DNA of 35,560 bases from Pseudomonadota bacterium (GTDB lineage: Bacteria > Cyanobacteriota > Vampirovibrionia > Obscuribacterales > Obscuribacteraceae), in assembly GCA_021325555.1 (NCBI GenBank), contig JAJPGY010000035.1, forward strand, positions 1-35,560. Reading direction: 5' to 3'. The translations under genes and the position numbers were made by a program. The notes beneath the pieces were generated by a model. It did not search any database and had not been told where the DNA came from. It saw only the letters and a program-made list of their open reading frames with translations. Positions 22,968 through 29,790 of this stretch are shown here, piece by piece (position 1 is the stretch's first letter; every line of letters starts with the position of its first letter).

Positions 22968-23801
22968 TTACAGCTTCGCCCGCGCGCAATAAAGTGCCGT
23001 CGAACAGGGCCCGGCCAGAAAGAGCTTCTCCGTGGGCGAACCGGTCAGCGGCCGGTGCAGGAACTCCCCGACGGTGCGCGAAAGGACAAGCAAGCCGGGC
23101 GGCTGCTTCTCCATTTGCCCGGACACCCAGGCGGCCAGCGGCTCTTTGCTGGTGACCGACCGGCTCTTTCTGCCCAGCCCGGCAAGCAGCGCCGCCGCCT
23201 CCTCAAGCGGGCGCTCCACCGCCGCCTGGTCGGCGCCGGGCGGGCAGGACAGGAGGACCACCGGCACGGCGGGCGCCAGGAGCCCGGCAAAGAGCCTGAG
23301 GGCCTCGGACGACGCCGGGCTGCCGTCGACGGCCATCACCACCGGCGGTGGCTTGTCGCCGCCCGCGCCCCTGCGGGCCAGGATGAGGGCCGCCTGCAGG
23401 TCGTGGCGCAGGAGGCGGGAAGTCATGGTGTCGTGGAGCATCTTCTCCTGCGGCGTGTGGCTGCCGGGCGCAATGACGATCGCCTTGACGCCCTGCGACT
23501 CCACGATCGACAGGATGCGGGCCGCCGGGTCGCCCTCCACCACCTGGACCGAGGTCTCGGCGCCGGCGTCCCGCAAGGACCCGGTCACCTGGTCCAGCAG
23601 CCGACCGGTGATCTGCCTGGAGGCCTGTGGATAAGCCTGCTCGAGCCGTCCCGTCCTGTCCGCCAGGAGAAGGGCCGGGTCCGGGGGGGCAATCACGTGC
23701 AGAAGGGTGAGGCGCAGTCCGGACAGGGCGAACAGGCTCAAAACCAGATCGAGGCAGAGCTGGGAGTGGGGCTCCGCGTCAAGAGCTATGAGAATGTCCA
23801 T
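22968..23801 (-). CDS. tandem universal stress protein (UspA-like)
   Basis: The 277-aa protein contains two UspA-type domains. The first (1-140) has MDILIALDAEPHS, LTLLHV and IVIAPGSHT; the second (about 150-277) has PVVMAVDGSPASSEALRLF and LLVLSRTVGEFLHRPLTGSPTE. The second ATP-loop G-x2-G-x9-G-S/T is only partly recognisable. Tandem Usp proteins bind ATP or other small ligands and are induced in stress or stationary phase. Its start overlaps the end of the ferritin-like gene by 23 bp, so the two are coupled in translation. Confidence 0.83.
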   Translation of the reverse strand: MDILIALDAEPHSQLCLDLVLSLFALSGLRLTLLHVIAPPDPALLLADRTGRLEQAYPQASRQITGRLLDQVTGSLRDAGAETSVQVVEGDPAARILSIVESQGVKAIVIAPGSHTPQEKMLHDTMTSRLLRHDLQAALILARRGAGGDKPPPVVMAVDGSPASSEALRLFAGLLAPAVPVVLLSCPPGADQAAVERPLEEAAALLAGLGRKSRSVTSKEPLAAWVSGQMEKQPPGLLVLSRTVGEFLHRPLTGSPTEKLFLAGPCSTALYCARAKL

Positions 23802-24219
23802 GCGAGCCCTTCAGGTACTTCTCGAGCTCTTCGATGTGCTCCTGCTCCTCGCAGATGAACTTCTCCACGTAGACGCGCATGGCCACGTTGTCCTCTACTT
23901 CCTTCAGCAGACCCTCGTAGAGGTCGTAGTGAGCGCGCTCCTCCGCGATGTCCTCCTCGAGCATCTCCGCGATCGTCTGCTCGCCGGGCTCGTAAATCTC
24001 GCTTATCTTCACGGACGGGTGTCCGCCGAGCGCCGAGATCTTGTCGCCCACGGAGATGGCGTGCCGGGCCGCCTCGTTGACCCGGGCCCGGAAGAACTGC
24101 ACGAGCGGGCCGCGGTCGGGCCCGGTGACGATGAACGAGTGGTGCATGTAGCGCACCATGGCCGACATCTCGTGCTCGAGGGCGGCGTTGAGGGCGGTTA
24201 TTACTTTTTTCTTGTCCAT
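23779..24219 (-). CDS. ferritin-like diiron protein (bacterioferritin/Dps type)
   Basis: The 146-aa protein is a predicted four-helix bundle with acidic and His ligands typical of ferritin-like proteins. These are ALEHE (Glu17), NEAARH (Glu49, His53), EERAHY (Glu94, His97) and EEQEH (Glu125, His128). Length fits bacterioferritin/Dps-like families that store iron or remove peroxide. The haem-ligand Met of true bacterioferritin is not evident. The His/Ser tail (GHSHSS) could bind metal. ATG has AGGAG 6 nt upstream. It heads the ferritin-Usp-protease run, downstream of a perfect palindrome at 24268-24293 that might control it. Confidence 0.87.
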   Translation of the reverse strand: MDKKKVITALNAALEHEMSAMVRYMHHSFIVTGPDRGPLVQFFRARVNEAARHAISVGDKISALGGHPSVKISEIYEPGEQTIAEMLEEDIAEERAHYDLYEGLLKEVEDNVAMRVYVEKFICEEQEHIEELEKYLKGSHGHSHSS

Positions 24220-24267
24220 GGGTTTCTCCTGCTGGCTAATATTGGCGTCGCAATGGAATTTCGTTGA

Positions 24268-24300
24268 GCCGGGCGGGGCATGCCCCGCCCGGCGGGTTTT
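24268..24300. terminator. perfect 26-bp GC palindrome, possible terminator or operator
   Basis: GCCGGGCGGGGCA (24268-24280) is followed immediately by its exact reverse complement to 24293, centre AT. On the plus strand GGG and TTTT follow (24294-24300), as in an intrinsic terminator, yet no plus-strand gene ends here. On the minus strand it lies between the dehydrogenase stop (24355) and the ferritin start (24219) without a T-run. It may separate two minus-strand transcripts, or be a repeated palindromic element or regulator site. Confidence 0.45.
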
Positions 24301-24354
24301 GACAGCTTTACAGGTGTGGACATTTTTGCCGGCGAGGGAATTTTTGGCATAACC

Positions 24355-25518
24355 TCAGTGTCTTCTCTCCGGTACCTTCTCCACCATCATCAGGTTGACC
24401 CCGCGCGAGGCCATCTCGGCCAGGAAGAGCGCTGCCGGAACCGTCTTTTCGAGGGCGAGCACCCCTTTTTCCGTGATGTCGCCGCGGGCGATGAGCTGGG
24501 CGACGATGGAAGCCGGGAAGGCGGTCATGCGCATCATCGCGGAAAGCCCGGCAGCCTGGTCCATGTAGTCGACCGCGTCCCAGACGACCTGGGTCGGCTT
24601 CTCATCCTTGACGCCGGTGACGATTATCCGCAGGAGCACCACATCCGGCTCCTCGCTGGGCAGCTTCTGCAGGAGCAGGGTGCGCATGAGGTCGCGCGGT
24701 GTGACGGTGGTGGAGTCCACGCCGACCGGGTCGAGGCCGAAAAGCCCGAGATCGCGCAGAAGCTTAATCTGCTCGCAGTGCCCGCGGTAGCGGATCGTCT
24801 TGTAGTCGAGGTGCTGCACCCGGCCGCTGAAAGTTTGCGGCAGCGTGGCGATGCCGCCCGAGGTGGCGAAGGCCTCGAGGGTGTGGAACGGCGCCGGGAA
24901 GTGGATCTGCTCCAGGTCGCTCAGCGAGGGCACCTGCATCAGCTTGCCGTCGCGAATGATCGTGGCCTCCTCGACGTACTGGTTGATCAACCAGTCGATC
25001 GAGAAGCTGCGGGCGTAGTTCAAGGGCGGCTGCGGCTGGGTGGGCAGGTCGCCCACGCGCAGCCTGATCTCGTAGATCTCCTCCATCGTCTCGGCCGCCG
25101 CCGCCGCCAGGATTGACACCAGGCCTGGCGCCAGGCCGCAGCCGGGGACGATGACCATGTTCCGCTCCCTGGCCAGCTCGTCGAGCAGGAACTGCCTGGA
25201 CAGGATCTCCTCGCTGCCGCCCAGGTCGCAGAAGTTGGTGCCGGCCTGCAACGCCGCCTTGGACAGCTCGTAGTTGTGCTGGTAGGTGACGCAGCTGATG
25301 GCCACGTCCACCTCGGACATGAGGTTCGCCACCTCGTCGAAGTTGTTGACGTCGATCCGGCAGGGCACCAGCCTGTCGTCGGGCAGGCGCTCGCCGACGA
25401 AAGCCAGGTGGTCGGCGTCGCAGTCGGCCAGGGCGATCTTGTCGACGCGCGGGCTGCGAATGAGGTCGTAAACCACCGCGTACCCGATCTGGCCCGCGCC
25501 CAGGACCAAGAACTTCAC
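24355..25518 (-). CDS. saccharopine dehydrogenase family protein (lysine 6-dehydrogenase-like)
   Basis: The 387-aa protein has an N-terminal Rossmann motif VLGAGQIGYAV and the acidic end of beta-2 ALADCD. A block GGSEEILSRQ follows, with VVPGCGLAPGLVSI typical of saccharopine/lysine 6-dehydrogenase-like enzymes. These act on C-N bonds of amino acids with NAD(P). Start GTG 25518 gives KFLVLGAG at the N-terminus and has GAGG about 9 nt upstream; the 25-residue extension from 25593 is disfavoured. It is 88 bp after the SDR gene on the same strand, so it may belong to the amino-acid/aromatic catabolic module. Exact substrate unresolved. Confidence 0.85.
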   Translation of the reverse strand: MKFLVLGAGQIGYAVVYDLIRSPRVDKIALADCDADHLAFVGERLPDDRLVPCRIDVNNFDEVANLMSEVDVAISCVTYQHNYELSKAALQAGTNFCDLGGSEEILSRQFLLDELARERNMVIVPGCGLAPGLVSILAAAAAETMEEIYEIRLRVGDLPTQPQPPLNYARSFSIDWLINQYVEEATIIRDGKLMQVPSLSDLEQIHFPAPFHTLEAFATSGGIATLPQTFSGRVQHLDYKTIRYRGHCEQIKLLRDLGLFGLDPVGVDSTTVTPRDLMRTLLLQKLPSEEPDVVLLRIIVTGVKDEKPTQVVWDAVDYMDQAAGLSAMMRMTAFPASIVAQLIARGDITEKGVLALEKTVPAALFLAEMASRGVNLMMVEKVPERRH

Positions 25519-25606
25519 CTTGTTTACCTCGCCAGGAATTGAGCCCCCAATGATACCAGGTGCCCCGAGCAACTGAAGGAGGCTGGCAGCCAAGGACAGC
25601 CGGCAA

Positions 25607-26398
25607 TCAAAAGGCCGAGCGGCGGCGCCCGCCGTCGACGCAGATGGTGGAGCCGGTTATGTAGGAGGCCTGCTGCGAGCAGAGGAAGGCAACCACGGCG
25701 CCGAACTCCCGCGGGTCGCCCATGCGCCCGGCCGGCACCGCGGCGGTCCACTCGCCGAGCAGCTTCTCGCGGCTTACGCCGGTGCGCTCCATCTGCATGC
25801 GCAGCCGCTCCTCGGTGCGGTCGGTGAAGATGTGCCCGGGCGCCACGCAGTTGACGCAGACATTGGCTTTCGCCACCTCATCGGCCAGGGTCTTGAGCAT
25901 GTTGGTGACCGCGGCGCGCATGGCGTTGGAGATGGCAAGGGCCGGGATCGGCTCCATCACGGACAGCGACGTCACGGCCAGTATGCGCCCCCAGCGGTTC
26001 TCCTTCATGCCGGGCAGAAAGGCTTGATTGAGGTGGACGACCGACTGGAAGAGCTGTTGAAAACCGGCCTGCCAGTCCTCCAGGCTGGTCTCCTCGGCCG
26101 ACGAGGACTTCGGGCCGCCGACGTTGTGGATGAGGATGTCCACGCCCGGAAAAACCGCTTCCACCCCGGCTATGAGCGCCAGGCGCGACTGGGGATCCGA
26201 CAGGTCGGCCGACTGGTAGTAGACCGTCCTGCCGCAAGCCCGCTCGATCTCGCCTGCCGCCGAGCGCAGCGCCTCCGTGTCCCGGGCGCAGAGGAAAAGC
26301 TCCACCCCTTCCCCGGCCAGCGCGCTTGCCGCCGCCTTGCCCAGACCTCTGGAGGCGGCGCAGACGAGCGCCCGCTTGCCGGCAATTCCCAGGTCCAT
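25607..26398 (-). CDS. SDR-family oxidoreductase with altered YxxxK motif
   Basis: The 263-aa classical SDR has the cofactor loop CAASRGLGKA (13-22, GxxxGxG replaced by AxxxGxG), HNVGG (NNAG equivalent) and the catalytic Ser144 in TSLS. At the place of Tyr-x3-Lys it has Ser157 and Arg161 (ISNAMR). This loss of Tyr/Lys is shared by a known BKR-like SDR subgroup, and may change or abolish ordinary reductase activity. The C-terminal VDGG block is present. ATG 26398 has GGGGGAG just upstream. It is located 14 bp after the semialdehyde dehydrogenase stop, so it is part of the same transcript. Confidence 0.88.
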   Translation of the reverse strand: MDLGIAGKRALVCAASRGLGKAAASALAGEGVELFLCARDTEALRSAAGEIERACGRTVYYQSADLSDPQSRLALIAGVEAVFPGVDILIHNVGGPKSSSAEETSLEDWQAGFQQLFQSVVHLNQAFLPGMKENRWGRILAVTSLSVMEPIPALAISNAMRAAVTNMLKTLADEVAKANVCVNCVAPGHIFTDRTEERLRMQMERTGVSREKLLGEWTAAVPAGRMGDPREFGAVVAFLCSQQASYITGSTICVDGGRRRSAF

Positions 26399-26412
26399 TT
26401 CTCCCCCTGTCT

Positions 26413-27882
26413 TCAGCTGCTGTAACGGTAACAGATGGTCTTGGCCTCGGAGAAAAACTCAAGGCTGTACCGCCCGCCTTCGCGCCCGATGCCGCTTGCC
26501 TTCTGTCCCCCGAACGGCGTGCGCAGGTCGCGGGCGAACCAGCAGTTGACCCAGACGATGCCGGTCTTGAGCTGGCGCGAGACGCGGTGGCAGCGGTCGC
26601 CATCCGCCGACCAGAGGCTGGCCGAAAGGCCGTACGGCGTGTCGTTGGCCAGGCGGACAGCCTCCTGTTCGTCCCTGAAGGGGATAACGGGCAGCACGGG
26701 GCCGAAGATCTCCTCCTGGCAAAACCGGGAGCTGTTGTCGATGCCGGTGAAAAGGGCCGGCGCGATGAAGTTGCCGGCGCCCAGCTCCGGCAGCCTGTGC
26801 CCGCCGGCCAGCAGCCGGCCTTCCTTTTTGCCCAGCTCTATGTATCCCTCGATCTTCTCCATCTGCTCGCGGCTGATGATAGCCCCCATCTGTGTCCGGG
26901 GATCGAGCGGGTCTCCGACCCGGATTGACTTCACCTGCTCGACAAGCCTGGATACCACCTGCTCGAAGACCGCCTCCTCCACGAACAGCCGCGAGCCGGC
27001 CAGGCAGATCTCGCCCTGATTGCGGTAGGCGGCCCGCACGGCGGTGGCCACCGCCTCCTCCAGGCGGGCGTCGGCGAAGATGATGTTGGCCCCCTTGCCG
27101 CCCAGCTCGAAGGAGAGCTTCTTGAGGGTCGGCGCGGCTGCGCCCATGATCGCCTTGCCGGTCGTGGTTTCGCCGGTAAAGGATATGCAGTCGACGCCGG
27201 GATGGCGGGTGAGCGCCTCGCCGGCGCCGCCCGCCCCCATGCCCTGCACGACGTTGAGAACGCCGGGCGGCAGCCCGGCCGCTGCCGCCAATTCGGCCAG
27301 CAGGAAGGCGGTGTAAGGGGTCCACTCCGCCGGCTTGACCACGCAGGTGTTGCCCATGGCCAGGCAGGGGGCGATCTTCCAGGTGGCCAGATAGAGCGGC
27401 AGATTCCACGGCGTGATGAGCCCGGCGACGCCGGCCGGTTCGCGGACGGCCAGGTGACGCTCCTGCGCCGATACCGTATAGCATTCCTCGTGGTAGCTGG
27501 CCGCAAACTCGGAGAAGAAGTGGAAGTTGAGGGCCGCGCGCGGGATGTCGCCCTCCAGCGACTCGCCGATCGGCTTGCCGGTGTCCAGCGTCTCGGCCCT
27601 GGCCAGCTCCTCCCGGCGCTCGAGGATCAGATCGCCCATCCGTCGCAGGATCTGGCAGCGCTCGCGCACGGACATGCGCGGCCAGGGTCCCTGATCGAAG
27701 GCCTGGCGGGCAGCTTTGACTGCCCGGTCGACGTCCTCGGCCGAACCGAGGGCAACCGTGGCCAGCACCTCGCCGGTGGCCGGGTTAGTCGTCTCGAAGC
27801 ACTGCCCGGACTCCGACGGACTGTACTGCCCGTCTATGAAGTGATCGAGGTGCGCTGTCCTGGTGGGGGTTTCGATGCTCAT
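26413..27882 (-). CDS. aldehyde dehydrogenase, 2-aminomuconic/2-hydroxymuconic semialdehyde type (ALDH8-like)
   Basis: The 489-aa enzyme oxidises a semialdehyde with NAD+. It shows TPWNLPL, the general-base motif LSFELGGKGANI and the catalytic Cys in NQGEICLAGS, plus EEIFGPVLPV. The C-terminal VNCWFARDLRTPFGG motif, with a following SGIGREGG, is diagnostic for ALDH8A1/XylG/AmnC-type enzymes acting on muconic semialdehydes. The true start is ATG 27882, with AGGAG 6 nt upstream; a far longer frame extension (to 28164) is an artefact overlapping the RidA gene. It follows a RidA/2-aminomuconate-deaminase-like gene by 52 bp, and precedes an SDR. Together this suggests kynurenine or aminophenol ring-cleavage catabolism. 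Confidence 0.92.
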   Translation of the reverse strand: MSIETPTRTAHLDHFIDGQYSPSESGQCFETTNPATGEVLATVALGSAEDVDRAVKAARQAFDQGPWPRMSVRERCQILRRMGDLILERREELARAETLDTGKPIGESLEGDIPRAALNFHFFSEFAASYHEECYTVSAQERHLAVREPAGVAGLITPWNLPLYLATWKIAPCLAMGNTCVVKPAEWTPYTAFLLAELAAAAGLPPGVLNVVQGMGAGGAGEALTRHPGVDCISFTGETTTGKAIMGAAAPTLKKLSFELGGKGANIIFADARLEEAVATAVRAAYRNQGEICLAGSRLFVEEAVFEQVVSRLVEQVKSIRVGDPLDPRTQMGAIISREQMEKIEGYIELGKKEGRLLAGGHRLPELGAGNFIAPALFTGIDNSSRFCQEEIFGPVLPVIPFRDEQEAVRLANDTPYGLSASLWSADGDRCHRVSRQLKTGIVWVNCWFARDLRTPFGGQKASGIGREGGRYSLEFFSEAKTICYRYSS

Positions 27883-27934
27883 GATCTTCTCCTGGTTCGT
27901 GCAGTTGCTTGCCGGCTGCCTGAGAGTCTCCCGA

Positions 27935-28375
27935 TCAATCATGCCGGCACAAGGCGATCGCCTTAATCTCGATGAAGTTCTTGCCGGGCAGGCGCGCGGC
28001 CTGCACGGTGGTTCTGGCCGGCGGCTCGTCAAAGGAGAAATACTCCGCGTAGACGTGGTTGAATTTTGCGAAGTCATCCATGTCGGCAAGAAAGACGGTG
28101 ACGTCGACGAGATCCCGCAGCGTGCAGCCCGCCGCCTTAAGAACCGCCTCCATGTTCCTGACAACGGCCCGCGTCTGCGTCTCTATGTCGTAAGCGGTGA
28201 CGTTGCCCTCCTGGTCGACCGTCACCCCCTCTTCCTCCCCGGTCTGCCAGTTGCGCGCCCCCTGCCCGGACAGGAAGAGCAGGTGGCCTGCGCGCACGGC
28301 GTGCGAATAAGCACCGAGCGGCTGCGGGGCTTTCTCCTTCACATGGATTCCTGTTCTGCGGGTGCTCTGGCTCAC
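27935..28375 (-). CDS. RidA-family protein, 2-aminomuconate deaminase-like
   Basis: The 146-aa protein belongs to the YjgF/YER057c/UK114 (RidA) family. It shows APQPLGAYSHAVRAG, LFLSGQGAR, YDIETQTRAVVRNMEAVL and DVTVFLADMDDF with HVYAEYF, plus the family-end PPARTTVQAARLP. The insertion GVTVDQEGNV and the ALDH8 neighbour fit the 2-aminomuconate deaminase subgroup better than generic imine-hydrolysing RidA. The start is GTG 28375, with AGGAG 6 nt upstream, giving the usual length; ATG at 28426 would add 17 residues. It is the first gene of the catabolic run. Deamination of 2-aminomuconate to 4-oxalocrotonate is the predicted reaction, by family inference. Confidence 0.86.
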   Translation of the reverse strand: MSQSTRRTGIHVKEKAPQPLGAYSHAVRAGHLLFLSGQGARNWQTGEEEGVTVDQEGNVTAYDIETQTRAVVRNMEAVLKAAGCTLRDLVDVTVFLADMDDFAKFNHVYAEYFSFDEPPARTTVQAARLPGKNFIEIKAIALCRHD

Positions 28376-28526
28376 ACGTCTCTCCTGCCTGGCGGCTGAA
28401 ACAAAGGTAATAGTACCAACAGGCACCTTAGTGTTCGCTCATGAGCCGGCATGTGAGCGGGCCTGCCGGGCTGATCGGTTATGATCACTCGTCTGTTGCG
28501 CGGAGCCGTGCCGGAGAGCGTGCCCA

Positions 28527-29786
28527 ATGAAGCTTGGCCCCATCGTCCTCATGAAGAGCTCCTCTTTCGGCAGGCTGCTCGACACGCAGACGATGTTGAC
28601 CGAGGAGAACTCGAAGCTGTCCGCCGAGCTGGGCGCCGGCACCACCGTGCACTCCTTCATGCACTACCCGTGGACGGCCACCGTGGCGCCACAATGCATC
28701 CTGGAGCCGGATGCCGGCTCGCCGGCTGTCGATGAGGCTGTCGAGCGCGTTCTGGCGGCCTACAAACGGGCGATGAGCGACTATGTCGCGCCCGACAGAT
28801 CGATGTGGGACGTAATTGAGAAGCGGAACAGGGCATTTGTGGCCGCCCTGGAAACGGGCGATGCGGCGGCAGCCCGGGACATGCTCGGTCGGATGTTCCA
28901 GAGCGAGCTTATCTGGGGGCTCGGCAAGTACGACCAGAACCTGCTCGACGACATGCGCCGGGTGCCGGACCGCAGCCACGTTCAGCTTCGCATCACCGAT
29001 GCGCTGGTCAGCCTTGCCCAGGCCGCCGGCACCTGTCCTTTGACCTCCGTCGAGCAGCAGGGGGTAAAGGCGCAACTGGAGGCGCTCAAGGTCGATCTGC
29101 AGAAGATCGCCGCCGACCTGCAATCCAGGGCGGGACTGGATGTCTCCAGCCCGCGCGTAGGGGCCGCTTACGGCTGCAGTCTGTCCGGGGTGTTTGTCAC
29201 CATCGACAGCATTCTCCACAGCTACACGCTCTACCGCTTGCGGCAGCTGGGGGCGGAAGCCGGTTCCACCATCTGCGAGATAGGCGGCGGCTTCGGTTGT
29301 CTGGCCGAGCTCGCCTGCCGCTCGGGCTTGAGCAATTACGCCATCTACGACCTGCCGTGGGTGAACGCCATTCAGGGCTACTACCTGATCATGACCCTGC
29401 CGGCCGGTGCCGTCCGGCTCTATGGCGAGGACAGGGGAACGGTGGCCGTCAACCCGTTCTGGCTCTTCGATCGTCTGGGCGATCGCTCGGTAAATTTTGT
29501 GGTGAACACCGACTCGCTGCCGGAGATGGGCAGGCAGACGGCGGAGAACTACATCCGCCAGATTGCCCGCGTCGTCTCCGGCGTGTTCCTGTCCATCAAC
29601 CAGGAGGCAAGGGCCAGCAACGCCGGCTTCGGTCAGCAGAACAGCGTCTTAGAGATTGCCAGGGAACTCGGCGGATTGCGGACCCTGTCGCGCAGCCTCT
29701 ACTGGATGCGGCAGGGATACGTGGAGGAGGTCTTTGCGCCGGCGCCTTTTGGCAGACAGAGTTGCTGCCAGGAGATGCCCGATTGA
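28527..29786 (+). CDS. putative sugar O-methyltransferase
   Basis: The 419-aa protein has a C-terminal class I SAM fold: TICEIGGGFGCLAELA (motif I, about 248-263). AIYDLPWVN and VNTDSLPEMG follow, the latter two typical of the putative sugar O-methyltransferase family found in capsule and LPS clusters. The N-terminal 200 residues are helical, with charged coiled segments, and their role is not clear. ATG has GGAGA 9 nt upstream. The gene stands alone on the plus strand between the divergent RidA gene (151-bp gap) and the convergent histidine kinase (4-bp gap). In the 28376-28526 gap a TATGAT (28480-28485) is a possible -10 without a good -35. Confidence 0.78.
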   Translation: MKLGPIVLMKSSSFGRLLDTQTMLTEENSKLSAELGAGTTVHSFMHYPWTATVAPQCILEPDAGSPAVDEAVERVLAAYKRAMSDYVAPDRSMWDVIEKRNRAFVAALETGDAAAARDMLGRMFQSELIWGLGKYDQNLLDDMRRVPDRSHVQLRITDALVSLAQAAGTCPLTSVEQQGVKAQLEALKVDLQKIAADLQSRAGLDVSSPRVGAAYGCSLSGVFVTIDSILHSYTLYRLRQLGAEAGSTICEIGGGFGCLAELACRSGLSNYAIYDLPWVNAIQGYYLIMTLPAGAVRLYGEDRGTVAVNPFWLFDRLGDRSVNFVVNTDSLPEMGRQTAENYIRQIARVVSGVFLSINQEARASNAGFGQQNSVLEIARELGGLRTLSRSLYWMRQGYVEEVFAPAPFGRQSCCQEMPD

Positions 29787-29790
29787 AAAG

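Noticed and set aside
24268..24293. Palindrome as transposon end or phage attachment site
   Set aside because: No second copy, target duplication, transposase or integrase is seen nearby.
27883..28164. 94-residue N-terminal extension of the aldehyde dehydrogenase
   Set aside because: Overlaps the RidA gene and is Arg/Ser/Pro shadow sequence; ATG 27882 has a strong ribosome site.
28527..29786. Gene as tryptophan dioxygenase completing a kynurenine pathway
   Set aside because: The C-terminal half has a clear SAM-binding EIGGGFG motif and sugar O-methyltransferase pattern; no haem-dioxygenase motif.
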